The notes: a model not told the origin generated them from the letters alone. Counted from the stretch's first letter, positions 27,913 through 37,530 are shown. The stretch: 64,000 bases of DNA from Weissella soli (GCF_001761545.1 NZ_CP017326.1:372001-436000); one strand, 5' to 3'. Numbers and translations are program-made.

Positions 27913-29673
27913 ATGCGCATTTTTTGGCGACTCGCTTGGTTTATTAAAGACGAGTGGAAGGCTTATGTATTAGGGATTTTAGCGTTGCTGGGAGTGGCAC
28001 TAATGGGGTTGATTCCGCCGGTGATGATTGGTCGGTTTGCGAATTTATTAGCGACGCACCAATTAAATTGGCAAAACATTTGGCCAATCATTGGCTTCAT
28101 TGCCTTTGCAACTATTGGCCAATATTTTTTACGATTCGGGTGGTCATATTTTATCTGGGGCACGGCGGCCCGTTTAGAAAAAACATTACGTGAACGATTA
28201 TTTAGGCATTATTTGGCAATGGACGCGCCCTTCTTCCAAAAACACCGGACGGGGGATTTATTGGCACACGCGACCAATGACATTTCGCAAATGCAGCGCG
28301 TGGCTGGTAATGCGGTGTTACAGATGTTTGATGCGGTTATTACCGGCCTGTCAGTCATCATTGCCATGGTTTGGTTTGTGAATGGTGAAATGACTTTTTG
28401 GGCGGTGTTACCACTCTTTGGGATTACACTAGTGGCCACCGTTTTAGGACGTCATATTCATAGTGCCTTCATGAAGGCCCAAGAGGCTTTCTCAACGTTG
28501 AATAATAAAACACAAGAATCCATCATGGGGATTAAGGCTTTAAAGACCTTGGGACAGGCGCGAGAAGATATTCAAGATTTTTCGCATCAGGTGGATGATA
28601 CCATTGCGGCCAATCGCCGGGCACAGTTCTTTGACTCCCTCTTTGATCCATCAATTACCATTCTGATTGGGGTTTCATACGTGGTCACGATCATCTTAGG
28701 TGGGACAAATGTGATGACTGGTAAGATGAATATCGGGCAATTAATTACCTTTGTGACGTACCTTTCGCAATTAATTTGGCCATTTATGGGCTTGGGGTTC
28801 ATGTTTAATAATTTCCAGCGAGGCAATGCATCGTATGACCGCATTGAATCCTTAATGGCGGAACAATCGGCCATTAAAGATGATACGGCCGGTGTGAATC
28901 AGGTACCGGTTGGGGATCTGGATATTGCCATCACGCAATTTCAATACCCGGAAGCAGATGAAGTGGTTTTACATGATATTGACGTTCACCTACCAGCTGG
29001 CCAAGTCCTGGGGATTGTTGGTGCTGTCGGGGCGGGTAAAACCACCCTGCTACGTCTTTTATTGCGTGAGTTTGACAATTACACTGGTTACATTAACGTG
29101 GGGGGGATCGATATTCGGCATTATCGTTTGAATAAGTATTTACCAGCCATTGGGTATGTCCCACAGGATAATTTCCTGTTTTCAACGACAGTGCGCGAAA
29201 ATATTCGCTTTTCAGATCCAACCTTGATGGATGAGCAGGTCGAACGCGCCGCAAGATGGGCTGGCTTGCATGATGATATCTTGCAGCTGCCAGCTGGATA
29301 TGACACTCAAGTTGGTGAACAGGGCATTAGTTTGTCAGGGGGACAACGCCAACGCCTGGCGATTGCACGGGCCTTAATTATTAATCCAGAGATCTTGATC
29401 TTGGATGATGCTTTATCTGCCGTCGATGCTAAGACCGAAAAGACGATTTTGGAGACGTTGCATACCCAACGTGCTGGCAAGACAACCTTAATTGCGACCC
29501 ATCGTTTGAGTTCCGTCGTGAATGCCTATGAGACAATCGTCTTGGCTGAGGGGGCGATTACTGAACGGGGCACGCATCCGGCATTGCTTGCAGCGAATGG
29601 CTGGTATGCCACGATGTATGCAGCACAACAAATTGAGGCGAAGTTAGATGAGGAGGTGGCTCACCATGGATAA
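27913..29673 (+). CDS. Heterodimeric ABC exporter, subunit with degenerate catalytic site
   Basis: The 586-residue half-transporter has six N-terminal spans (residues about 15-300) fused to an ATPase domain. Walker A is GAVGAGKTT with Lys376, and the signature LSGGQ is at 474-478. Walker B is LILDDALSAVD, where Asp499 stands in place of the catalytic Glu. An Asp here marks the degenerate half of heterodimeric exporters such as BmrC/BmrD and LmrC/LmrD. GGGAGA precedes the ATG at 27913; an in-frame ATG at 27826 is unsupported. It overlaps the partner gene by 8 bp. The substrate is unknown; multidrug export is the usual family role. Confidence 0.88.
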   Translation: MRIFWRLAWFIKDEWKAYVLGILALLGVALMGLIPPVMIGRFANLLATHQLNWQNIWPIIGFIAFATIGQYFLRFGWSYFIWGTAARLEKTLRERLFRHYLAMDAPFFQKHRTGDLLAHATNDISQMQRVAGNAVLQMFDAVITGLSVIIAMVWFVNGEMTFWAVLPLFGITLVATVLGRHIHSAFMKAQEAFSTLNNKTQESIMGIKALKTLGQAREDIQDFSHQVDDTIAANRRAQFFDSLFDPSITILIGVSYVVTIILGGTNVMTGKMNIGQLITFVTYLSQLIWPFMGLGFMFNNFQRGNASYDRIESLMAEQSAIKDDTAGVNQVPVGDLDIAITQFQYPEADEVVLHDIDVHLPAGQVLGIVGAVGAGKTTLLRLLLREFDNYTGYINVGGIDIRHYRLNKYLPAIGYVPQDNFLFSTTVRENIRFSDPTLMDEQVERAARWAGLHDDILQLPAGYDTQVGEQGISLSGGQRQRLAIARALIINPEILILDDALSAVDAKTEKTILETLHTQRAGKTTLIATHRLSSVVNAYETIVLAEGAITERGTHPALLAANGWYATMYAAQQIEAKLDEEVAHHG

Positions 29674-31456
29674 CGATAAGCAATCGATTTGGTCACGCCA
29701 GCTTTCAGTTAAGGAACAAATGCATATTATTTGGGAGCTGATGAAGTTCGCCAAACCGTATCGATGGTACTTTATTGGGGCAATTGGCTTATCAATTTTA
29801 ATTTCAGCCATTAATGTCGTGCTACCGAAAATCATGTCGATCTTAATGAATGAATATTTGACCAAACAGACGACGGGCATCAAAATTTTGGTGATTTTTG
29901 CAGCAACCTACATGGGCATCACTGTCATTAAAGCGATTGCTGAGTTCTTTGAGTTTTTTTGGTTTACAATGGGTGCAGAACGGATGTTAGAGCGGGTCCG
30001 GGTCATTCTTTTCGCCAAATTACATTCACTCGGGATGCGGTATTTTGACCAGACACCAGGTGGCACATTAGTCTCACGGGTGACAAATGATACCGCATCA
30101 TTTTCTGATTTTTGGACGTTGTTTTTGCAACTGAGTGGCGCCGTGATTTCAATCATCACCGCGTTTATCGCAATGTGGTTAACGAATGTAAAAATCATGA
30201 CCGTCGCTTTACTTTTTGTGCCCCTTTTGTTTGTGGTCATCTGGTTCTATCAGCGCTTTGCGATCCAAGTCTACCGGCGCATGCGGGAACGGTTATCGGA
30301 ATTAAATGGCCAACTAGCTGAAGCCATCACGGGGATGTCTGTTATCCAACAATTTCGGCAGGAAGCGCGCATTAATCGGGCCTTCGTTGCGACAAATGAA
30401 GCGTACTATCAAACCCGGGTGCGCATGGTGAAGACCAATTCACTCTTGTTGTCCCCAGCGATTGATTTACTATATGGCGCTGCCATTATTGTGGTCTTGC
30501 TGATGTTTGGTTGGACGAATGATTCCCAAATTGTCGCTGCTGGAACCGTATATGCTTTCTTGTCATATGTGGCGGCCTTTTACAATCCCATTGATGCAGC
30601 GATGGATTCGTTGGCCAGCTTCCAGGATGGTATTGTGTCCGGGTCACGCGTCTTGCGCATCTTAAATGACGATACGTTGGAACCCCAGCAAAATTCCAAT
30701 GCCACTGGTAAAATCACCGCGGGTGAGATTGAATTTAAGCACGTCAATTTTGCTTACGACGGTGAAAATACCGTGTTGCACGATTTGAGTTTCACTGCAA
30801 AACCAGGGCAAACTGTCGCCCTGGTGGGGCATACCGGATCTGGCAAGAGTTCAACCATTAACACATTGCTCCGGTTCTACGATTTCCAATCTGGTCAAAT
30901 TTTGATTGATGGTCAGGATATTCGTGATATTGAGATGCGCGATTTACGCCAACAAATTGGGCTTGTCTTACAAGATCCATTTCTATTCTTTGGCGATATC
31001 GCCTCGAATATTCGCATGTATGATGCCACGATTACGGATGCACAAATTGAGGCAGCGGCCAAGTTCGTGCATGCCGCTGATTTCATAGAAAGTTTGCCGA
31101 ACCAATACCATGAGCAAGTCATCGAAAAGGGCGCGGCCTTCTCCAGTGGTCAACGGCAGTTAATTTCGTTTGCTAGAACCATTGTCCGGAACCCAAAGAT
31201 TTTGGTATTGGATGAAGCAACGGCTAATGTGGATACGGAAACAGAAACCGTCATCCAAGCATCCCTAGCGAAGATGCGCGAGAATCGGACAACGATTGCG
31301 ATTGCTCATCGGCTTTCCACCATCAAGGATGCCGATTTAATTCTGGTCTTAGATCAGGGACGGGTTGTGGAACGGGGTACGCATGAGAGCCTTTTGGCGT
31401 TAAATGGTCGGTATGCCGACTTGTACAAGATGCAGTCTGGTATGGGACAATCATAA
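29666..31456 (+). CDS. Heterodimeric ABC exporter, subunit with canonical Walker B
   Basis: The 596-residue partner has six spans, then Walker A GHTGSGKSS with Lys394 and Walker B ILVLDEATANVD with catalytic Glu517. Its signature motif is FSSGQ (492-496) instead of LSGGQ. In heterodimeric exporters the deviant signature of one subunit faces the Walker A and B of the other, so the FSSGQ here and the Asp499 of the first subunit would form the same degenerate site. AGGAGGTGG precedes the ATG at 29666. A strong terminator follows. Confidence 0.88.
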   Translation: MDNDKQSIWSRQLSVKEQMHIIWELMKFAKPYRWYFIGAIGLSILISAINVVLPKIMSILMNEYLTKQTTGIKILVIFAATYMGITVIKAIAEFFEFFWFTMGAERMLERVRVILFAKLHSLGMRYFDQTPGGTLVSRVTNDTASFSDFWTLFLQLSGAVISIITAFIAMWLTNVKIMTVALLFVPLLFVVIWFYQRFAIQVYRRMRERLSELNGQLAEAITGMSVIQQFRQEARINRAFVATNEAYYQTRVRMVKTNSLLLSPAIDLLYGAAIIVVLLMFGWTNDSQIVAAGTVYAFLSYVAAFYNPIDAAMDSLASFQDGIVSGSRVLRILNDDTLEPQQNSNATGKITAGEIEFKHVNFAYDGENTVLHDLSFTAKPGQTVALVGHTGSGKSSTINTLLRFYDFQSGQILIDGQDIRDIEMRDLRQQIGLVLQDPFLFFGDIASNIRMYDATITDAQIEAAAKFVHAADFIESLPNQYHEQVIEKGAAFSSGQRQLISFARTIVRNPKILVLDEATANVDTETETVIQASLAKMRENRTTIAIAHRLSTIKDADLILVLDQGRVVERGTHESLLALNGRYADLYKMQSGMGQS

Positions 31457-31458
31457 AA

Positions 31459-31507
31459 CACCACTAAAAACACCTTAGTCAAATGACTGAGGTGTTTTTT
31501 AGTGGTG
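31459..31507 (+). terminator. Terminator of the ABC exporter operon
   Basis: A stem of about 22 bp (CACCACTAAAAACACC continuing to TTAGTCA, with its complement) flanks a 2-nt loop; the inner arm ends in a T-run. Confidence 0.85.
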
Positions 31508-31594
31508 GCGCGTGGCCTGGCTAGTGTGCAACAGCGCCGTTATCAGTCAGGGCGATTTGAGTAACCAAGAATTCGAGGTATATTTCGTAATTTG

Positions 31595-31623
31595 TTGCTT
31601 TTTATGGCGATTTATAGTTTAAT
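31595..31623 (+). promoter_or_regulatory. Promoter of the OFA-family transporter gene
   Basis: TTGCTT (31595-31600), a 17-bp spacer, and TTTAAT (31618-31623). Confidence 0.5.
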
Positions 31624-31634
31624 ATTCATGAATA
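31623..31634. promoter_or_regulatory. 12-bp palindrome at the expected transcription start
   Basis: TATTCATGAATA is a perfect dyad. It begins at the end of the -10 box and covers the likely start site, a position typical for a repressor operator. The binding protein is unknown. Confidence 0.4.
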
Positions 31635-31670
31635 CACGAACTATATATTTTATTTTCAAGGAGAATCATC

Positions 31671-32888
31671 GTGAATAATAAATGGATGCGTGCTGCTTTA
31701 CCAGCATTGTTGATTCATAGCAGTATCGGAACAGTTTATTGTTGGAGTATCTTTAAACAGGCGATTGCTGATTATACCGGGCAACCCACCGCGGATGTAG
31801 AGTGGGCTTTCTCATTGGCTATCTTTTTTTTAGGGATGTCAGCAGCGGTTTTAGGTCACTTTGTTGAACAAGACATCAAAAAATCAGCCTTACTTTCAAC
31901 CGTGTTTCTCGTGATCGGTATGGCTGGGACTGGTCTTAGTATTCACGCACATTCACTCGTGGGCATTTATCTTTTCTATGGTATCATCATGGGCATCGGG
32001 CTGGGGATTGGATACCTCACACCAGTGAAGACCTTAATGCTTTGGTTTAAGGACAACAAGGGGTTGGGCACGGGATTAGCAGTCGCCGGGTTTGGCTTGG
32101 CTAAGATGGTGTACTCACCAATTATGTTCAAATTACAACAGTCAATCGGTTTGTGGCAAATGTTTGTCATTTTGGCGGCGGTGTTCTTGGTAACAATGAC
32201 GCTAGGGATGGTGTTGATCAAGAAGCCAGATGATTGGATTGAGGAACCCTTGGTTAATAAATTTCAGCCCGTTGCTTTGTTGAAAAATCGTTCATTTATT
32301 GGTATCTGGTTGATGTTCTACTTGAATATTACCTGTGGATTAGCTGTGATTTCGCAGGAAAAAGATATTATGGGTTCGTTGGTCAACGGCAACGGTATCG
32401 CCATTTTCTCAGCGACGGCCATCACGACTGTTGTCAGTGTGGATGCTTTTTTCAATGCTGCTGGTCGGATCGGTTTTGCGACTTTATCAGATCATTTGCG
32501 GGATCGTAACACAGTTTATAAAATTATTTTTGTGCTGTCAGCCGCATTAGCATTGGCGACCTTTTTCATGCCAAGCACGGCGGCCTGGTTAGCCATCGTC
32601 TTAGTCATGACTTTCTTTACCATCAATGCCGGTTACGGTGGTGGGTTCTCGGCATTGCCACCACTATTGAGTGACCGCTTTGGGATGAAAGCTATCTCTA
32701 AAATTCATGGGTTGGCGTTGTCGGCCTGGGCAATTGCTGGTTTGTCAGGTAATCAGTTGGCGAGCTTCATCACGAATGGGCTGCATTTACAGTATCAATC
32801 AATGTTTATCGTGATTGCCATTCTATATGTTGTGGCGTTGGGAATCGCCTATGTGATGGTTAAGCCTCAGCAAACATTAGTTTATTAA
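31671..32888 (+). CDS. MFS transporter, OFA (oxalate/formate antiporter) family
   Basis: The 405-residue, 12-span transporter starts MNNKWMRAALPALLIHSSIGTVYCWSIF; the early GTVYCWSIF motif is typical of the OFA subfamily, which exchanges small carboxylates. Other family features are GIIMGIGLGIGYLTPVKTLMLWF and GYGGGFSALPPLLSDRFG near the end. Translation starts at a GTG with AAGGAGA upstream. It is a single gene convergent with pepF. The substrate is unknown. Confidence 0.85.
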   Translation: MNNKWMRAALPALLIHSSIGTVYCWSIFKQAIADYTGQPTADVEWAFSLAIFFLGMSAAVLGHFVEQDIKKSALLSTVFLVIGMAGTGLSIHAHSLVGIYLFYGIIMGIGLGIGYLTPVKTLMLWFKDNKGLGTGLAVAGFGLAKMVYSPIMFKLQQSIGLWQMFVILAAVFLVTMTLGMVLIKKPDDWIEEPLVNKFQPVALLKNRSFIGIWLMFYLNITCGLAVISQEKDIMGSLVNGNGIAIFSATAITTVVSVDAFFNAAGRIGFATLSDHLRDRNTVYKIIFVLSAALALATFFMPSTAAWLAIVLVMTFFTINAGYGGGFSALPPLLSDRFGMKAISKIHGLALSAWAIAGLSGNQLASFITNGLHLQYQSMFIVIAILYVVALGIAYVMVKPQQTLVY

Positions 32889-32891
32889 CAT

Positions 32892-32931
32892 AAAAAACGT
32901 CACAGATGAGGATAACATCTGTGACGTTTTT
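32892..32931. terminator. Bidirectional terminator between the OFA transporter gene and pepF
   Basis: AAAAACGTCACAGATG and its complement flank a 7-nt loop, with A-run and T-run at either side, so it can work for both convergent genes. Confidence 0.88.
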
Positions 32932-32941
32932 CAGTTGGTGA

Positions 32942-34744
32942 TTAATTTTCAATTTCAGCGGTGTAGGCGATAATTTGATCGACGGTATCGCTTAAAAATT
33001 TAATTGTATTACGGAGTGGTTCATCGGTCGTGACGTCTGCGCCAGTTAACTTAATCGTGTTAATCGGATCTAGTGAACCGCCAGACTTCAGAAACTTCAG
33101 CCAGTTTGCGACGCCTTCATCGGGATGGGACTTGACATTGATGAATCCTTGGGTCGCAACCACGAGACCGGCACTGTAGGTGTAGCTATATAAGCCCATG
33201 TAGTAATGGCTTTGACGCATCCAAGTTAACGCGGCATCTTCATCAATTTCAACGGCATCCCCCCAGAAAGTTTGGAGGACACCTTGCATGATGCTATTCA
33301 ACTTCTCAGCGCCGAAAGTTTCACCGGCCTCGATCAAATTATAGACCTCGCGTTGGAAAGCCGCTTCCAGCAAATGGGTGATAAAGTTGTGGAAGTAGGT
33401 GTCAGTTAGACGGTGCGCCAGGGCGAACCGTTTCGTGCGTGGGTCATCGGCTTGGTTTTCCAAGTAATCTGACAAGAGCAGCTCGTTAAAGGTTGATGGA
33501 GCTTCCACGAAGTAAGTTGACATACTAGCATTGAAGATTGAGTTGTTGTTGGCACTCAGGATGAATTGACCAGCATGGCCAATCTCGTGGACCAAGGTGT
33601 AGACATCTGATAAACGATTGGTCCAGCTCATCAAGATATACGGATGCTTGCGATAGGGGTCAGTAGCATAACCACCGCTCTCCTTACCAATGTTAGGGGC
33701 ATAGTCGACCCAACGTTCCTCCTTGAAAGGTTTAATTTCGCGCGTGTATTCCTCAGTTAAGGGACTAGTGGCCGCCAAGACCAAGTCATACGCTGATGCA
33801 AAATCAGCGGCGGGATTCAAGGCACCGTCGAGATCGATTTTCCAATCAGCAAAAGTCATCTTTTTAAGGCCGTTGACCTTGGCAACATGCTTCAAGTACC
33901 GTTGTGCGATTGGTCCGAAGTCGTTCATAATCAAATCAATCTGGCGGTCAAACATGGCGTGGGTGACCTCTTGTTTGTCGAGGAGATAATCAAAAACATT
34001 ATCGTAACCACGCAAATCAGCTAAATCCTTTTCTTTTTTTACCTGATTATAGTAAGCAGCGGCCGCTGCATGTTGATGGGCCCGCAAACCATCCGAAAAG
34101 CTTCGAAAGGCCTTTTCACGAATTTCAGCGTTCTCATGGTTTTGATAGAAATTTTCATATGTCACGAAGGCATTAGGATAGGTCACACCGGCGACCTCAA
34201 AGTCAGCCATTTTAAAATCACTCGCGCGCATGCGCACGTAGACATCCTCTGGTGCATGTTGAATTGAGCTTAGCTTGGTGAGCGCCCGTTCAACATCAGC
34301 ACCAAGATAGTGGGCTTTTAACCGGGTAATCCGGCGAATTTCTGCCGCCAGCTCAGGTTGCTCAGCTAAAGCAGCAAAAACATCAGCGGGTGCATTAATT
34401 AAGGCGGCTTCAAAGAAGGACAAATCCCCTTCAGCGCTAGTTAAGAACTGACCACCGCGGGCCGCAATTTGCGCAAATGATGCATTGGTGAAATCGGTCG
34501 TTTCGGGGATGAAACTATATTGACCAATATGATTAAGTTCAATTGTAATCGGGGCTAAATCGGTAAAAGCCGCTTGGAAATCAGCCAGTGTGTGCAAATT
34601 CCCAGTATATTTGGCCACGAAAGCCGCTACGTGTGTGGTAGCCGTTGCGATGGCAACCTCAAAGGCTGCTTGATCTTGATAAAGGGCCGTTAAGTCCCAG
34701 GTAGTTTCCGGAGCAAAAGTTGCTCGTGGTTGTTGTTCAGCCAT
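32942..34744 (-). CDS. pepF: Oligoendopeptidase F
   Basis: A zinc metallopeptidase of family M3 that cuts medium-length peptides inside the cell. The 600-residue product has the HEIGH zinc motif (HEXXH) starting at His386, followed by the downstream Glu in the STYFVEAPSTFNELL helix. The N-terminus WDLTALYQDQAAFE is typical for PepF. A GAGGTGATC ribosome site precedes the ATG on the minus strand. It lies downstream of pepQ on the same strand but is separated from it by a terminator. Confidence 0.93.
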   Translation of the reverse strand: MAEQQPRATFAPETTWDLTALYQDQAAFEVAIATATTHVAAFVAKYTGNLHTLADFQAAFTDLAPITIELNHIGQYSFIPETTDFTNASFAQIAARGGQFLTSAEGDLSFFEAALINAPADVFAALAEQPELAAEIRRITRLKAHYLGADVERALTKLSSIQHAPEDVYVRMRASDFKMADFEVAGVTYPNAFVTYENFYQNHENAEIREKAFRSFSDGLRAHQHAAAAAYYNQVKKEKDLADLRGYDNVFDYLLDKQEVTHAMFDRQIDLIMNDFGPIAQRYLKHVAKVNGLKKMTFADWKIDLDGALNPAADFASAYDLVLAATSPLTEEYTREIKPFKEERWVDYAPNIGKESGGYATDPYRKHPYILMSWTNRLSDVYTLVHEIGHAGQFILSANNNSIFNASMSTYFVEAPSTFNELLLSDYLENQADDPRTKRFALAHRLTDTYFHNFITHLLEAAFQREVYNLIEAGETFGAEKLNSIMQGVLQTFWGDAVEIDEDAALTWMRQSHYYMGLYSYTYSAGLVVATQGFINVKSHPDEGVANWLKFLKSGGSLDPINTIKLTGADVTTDEPLRNTIKFLSDTVDQIIAYTAEIEN

Positions 34745-34850
34745 GTAGTGATCACCTCAGTCATAAAATAAGATAATTAAATTATAGAACAATGATAAAA
34801 GATTAGCGATATTTAATTTAAAGTAGGCCGGGGTCAGCGGGCATTCAACT

Positions 34851-34880
34851 AAAAAACGATTGAAAAAATTTTCAATCGTT
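34851..34880 (-). terminator. Terminator of pepQ
   Basis: Read on the minus strand, AACGATTGAAAA pairs with TTTTCAATCGTT and runs into TTTTTT. Confidence 0.85.
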
Positions 34881-34890
34881 GGCGACCTAT

Positions 34891-35991
34891 TTAATCAATA
34901 ATTTGTAACTCTTTTGACAGGTGCGTGAATGAATCAGCACCAGTCTCTGTTAGGACAATTGAGTCTTCAATCCGGACGCCCATATCGCCTGGAATATAGA
35001 TACCTGGTTCAATGGAGAAGGCCATGTTGGGCTGCAAAACGAAATCGTTACCTTGGGCGATTTGAATGGATTCATGCACGGATGAACCGAGACCGTGGCC
35101 GAGACGGTGTACAAAGTATTCACCATAACCAGCCTTAGTAATGACATCGCGCGCAATCTTATCAAGTTCTCCAGCCGTCATGCCTGGTTTAACCGCATCT
35201 TGCGCGGCTAACTGTGCTTCTAGCACCACGTTGTAGACGTCTCGTTGGTGATCTGAAACGGACTTGTAGGCGACCGTACGGGTTGCGTCGGAAACATGTC
35301 CGCCGTAGATCGTTCCAAGGTCAAACAAGGCCATGTCACCAGGCTGCAAAATGGTGTTCCCCGTGTTGCCGTGGGGGTTAGCTGCATGGGCGCCAAATTG
35401 GACCAATGTCTCAAAGGACATCCCTGGAATTCCACGCTTCTTCGTTTCATATTCAAGATAAGCCGCGACCGCCAATTCTGAAACACCTTCGGCTAGTGCA
35501 GCGAACCCATACTGGAAAGCCTTGTCGGCATCATTACCGGCATGGTGCATTTCTTCAATTTCGGCAGCTGACTTGTGCAAACGGAATTCTTCAAGCATCG
35601 GCGTCAAATCAGCCGTAAACTTTATCTCAGGCAACGCAGTTTGCAAATAATTGGCCCGGGCAAGGGTTAATTGATTTTGCTCAACGGCCCAGTTAGTTAG
35701 ATGTTGACTATGGTCTTTGATGTGACCGGCCAGGATTGCCCAGCCATTTTCATGGTCTTGGTAACCATAAACAGGATGCGTCCAGCCAGTTTCCTTAACC
35801 GCCTCAACCTCTAATGCTGGCGCAAAGATGAAGGGCTCGTCTTGGGCAAAGATAATCAAGGCCAGGATGCGCTCAATTGGGTCAGACTCGAAACCAGTTA
35901 GGTATGAAATGGTATGGAAATCTGAGATGTAGGCAACATCAACTTGATGCTCGTTCAACCATTGCTTAATCGTATCGATTTTTTCTGACAT
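34891..35991 (-). CDS. pepQ: Xaa-Pro dipeptidase (prolidase)
   Basis: PepQ splits dipeptides with C-terminal proline, using two Mn ions, in the cytoplasm. The 366-residue M24-family protein has an N-terminal creatinase-like domain and a C-terminal pita-bread domain. The metal ligands are visible in FDLGTIYGGHVSDATRT, HRLGHGLG, SIEPGIY and GVRIEDS. The ATG at 35991 has GAGG nine bases upstream and gives the family start MSEKIDTIKQWL; a longer in-frame start at 36054 is unlikely. It is divergent from ccpA, a well-known arrangement in lactobacilli. Confidence 0.94.
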   Translation of the reverse strand: MSEKIDTIKQWLNEHQVDVAYISDFHTISYLTGFESDPIERILALIIFAQDEPFIFAPALEVEAVKETGWTHPVYGYQDHENGWAILAGHIKDHSQHLTNWAVEQNQLTLARANYLQTALPEIKFTADLTPMLEEFRLHKSAAEIEEMHHAGNDADKAFQYGFAALAEGVSELAVAAYLEYETKKRGIPGMSFETLVQFGAHAANPHGNTGNTILQPGDMALFDLGTIYGGHVSDATRTVAYKSVSDHQRDVYNVVLEAQLAAQDAVKPGMTAGELDKIARDVITKAGYGEYFVHRLGHGLGSSVHESIQIAQGNDFVLQPNMAFSIEPGIYIPGDMGVRIEDSIVLTETGADSFTHLSKELQIID

Positions 35992-36025
35992 GAAAATAAC
36001 CTCATTTGTTCTAGATTTACTTGTG

Positions 36026-36031
36026 ATTATA
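36026..36031 (-). promoter_or_regulatory. -10 box of pepQ
   Basis: TATAAT is read on the minus strand, which would start transcription about 28 nt before the pepQ ATG. The -35 region (ATGATG) is weak. Confidence 0.5.
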
Positions 36032-36118
36032 CTCCAATTAATGCTATCCATCATCGCTTGGCACGTCAGATTTGTAACAATTTATGAAAACCAACCTGAA
36101 AACTTATTAAAAAACACT

Positions 36119-36132
36119 TGTAAACGTTTGCA
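36119..36132. promoter_or_regulatory. cre site at the ccpA promoter
   Basis: TGTAAACGTTTGCA departs from the ideal cre (TGTAAACGTTTACA) at one base. It overlaps the -35 region (TTGCAA, 36128-36133) of ccpA, whose -10 TATACT is at 36152-36157. This placement predicts autorepression. It lies about 100 bp from the pepQ start site. Confidence 0.75.
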
Positions 36133-36157
36133 ATTAGAGCCAGATTTCGGGTATACT
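36128..36157 (+). promoter_or_regulatory. ccpA promoter
   Basis: TTGCAA, an 18-bp spacer and TATACT, with the cre covering the -35. The 5' UTR would be about 110 nt. Confidence 0.6.
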
Positions 36158-36272
36158 TAACCATAACAAACAGGTATGAAATCAGCGATTTATACGGTTT
36201 CGGATATGAATTTTATATATCTGATATTAAGAAAATTGAGCGAGACAGTACAAGCTCAGTGAGGAGAAAATT

Positions 36273-37274
36273 ATGGAGAAACAAACCATCACCATCTATG
36301 ACGTTGCGCGTGAAGCTAAGGTTTCAATGGCGACCGTTTCACGAGTTGTGAATGGTAACGCCAATGTTAAAAAAGAGACCAAGGACAAGGTTGAAGAGGT
36401 TATCGCACGTTTGGGATACCGTCCTAATGCAGTTGCCCGCGGGCTGGCTTCACGGCGTACCACAACGATTGGGGTGATTATCCCGGATGTGACCGACCAT
36501 TATTTCGCCGAGCTTGCGCGTGGGATTGATGACGTTGCCGCGATGTATCATTACCAGATTATTTTAGCGAACTCCGATGAATCTAATGCCAAGGAATTGC
36601 GTGTGTTGGATAGTTTGCTTGGCAAACAGGTAGATGGGATCATCTTCATGGGTAACTTGATTAACGAGCCCATTCGTGATGCATTTGCCAAGGCCGATGT
36701 GCCAATCGTCTTGGCAGGCTCAGTTGACGCTGAACAAGCCCAAGCCTCAGTGACGATTGATTACACGTTGGCAACGCAAGAAGCAACGACGCGTTTAATC
36801 AAGAGTGGTCACCAAGAAGTGGCCTTGATTATGGGACCCAGCGAGCACTCAATCAATCGTGATTATAAATTAGTGGGATACAAACAAGCCCTTGAAATTG
36901 CGGGAATTCCATTTGATGAGAACTTGGTCATCACAGCGGATTATGATTACCAAAGCGGTTATCAATTAGCCCATATTGTGAATGATTCTATGGCCACCGC
37001 GGCTGTTGTCGTTGATGATGAGATGGCAGCGGGCTTGCTAAATGGTCTTGTTGATATGGGAATTTCATTGCCAGAAGATTTTGAAATCATCACGAGCAAT
37101 AATTCACGTTTGACGGTTATGACGCGACCACAATTGAGTTCGATTACACAGCCAATCTATGATCTTGGGGCGGTTGCCATGCGGATGCTCACCAAGTTAA
37201 TGAATCATGAAAAACTTGATGTCAAGAATATTATCTTGCCACACGGTTATGCAGAACGAGATACCACAAAATAA
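36273..37274 (+). CDS. ccpA: Catabolite control protein A
   Basis: CcpA is the LacI-family regulator of carbon catabolite control; with HPr-Ser-P it binds cre sites. The 333-residue protein has the N-terminal helix-turn-helix TIYDVAREAKVSMATVSRVVNG, the hinge helix YRPNAVARGLASRRTTTIGVI, and the periplasmic-binding-like core. GTGAGGAGA precedes the ATG. It is divergent from pepQ and carries its own cre. Candidate cre sites at man and ackA lie in this window. Confidence 0.95.
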   Translation: MEKQTITIYDVAREAKVSMATVSRVVNGNANVKKETKDKVEEVIARLGYRPNAVARGLASRRTTTIGVIIPDVTDHYFAELARGIDDVAAMYHYQIILANSDESNAKELRVLDSLLGKQVDGIIFMGNLINEPIRDAFAKADVPIVLAGSVDAEQAQASVTIDYTLATQEATTRLIKSGHQEVALIMGPSEHSINRDYKLVGYKQALEIAGIPFDENLVITADYDYQSGYQLAHIVNDSMATAAVVVDDEMAAGLLNGLVDMGISLPEDFEIITSNNSRLTVMTRPQLSSITQPIYDLGAVAMRMLTKLMNHEKLDVKNIILPHGYAERDTTK

Positions 37275-37285
37275 TTGATGACGAC

Positions 37286-37319
37286 GTCCTATCGGCAGAT
37301 TGCCGGTAGGACTTTTTTT
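37286..37319 (+). terminator. Terminator of ccpA
   Basis: GTCCTATCGGCA pairs with TGCCGGTAGGAC and is followed by a seven-T run. Confidence 0.88.
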
Positions 37320-37408
37320 GTGTCTGACGGCAACCACAGCTGGTTGGTGATGCTGAAAGTTGGTGGCTAAGTGCCGCTAGCATGCCATTTAAGCCGTCAT
37401 TATATGGA

Positions 37409-37421
37409 AAATACGAACTTT
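37409..37421 (+). promoter_or_regulatory. PurBox-like site 1 upstream of purE
   Basis: AAATACGAACTTT fits AWWWCCGAACWWT with one mismatch, A for the first C. A near copy lies at 37616. The 384-bp ccpA-purE gap holds no gene; it carries these boxes and the pur promoter. Confidence 0.5.
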
Positions 37422-37501
37422 AATCCCATGAAATGACGTAAAAAAGAACCATCGCTAGCAAATTTATCCATTTTGCCACTATTTTTTCATCTAAATTTAA
37501 T

Positions 37502-37510
37502 CGTTCGGTT
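37502..37510 (-). promoter_or_regulatory. PurBox-like site 2 upstream of purE
   Basis: Contains the core GTTCGG on the plus strand (CCGAAC on minus) at 37503-37508. The flanks fit less well (about 10 of 13 positions). It is oriented toward site 3, giving an inverted pair as in other PurR-controlled promoters. Confidence 0.55.
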
Positions 37511-37530
37511 CGTGTTTTTGATAAAACGTT

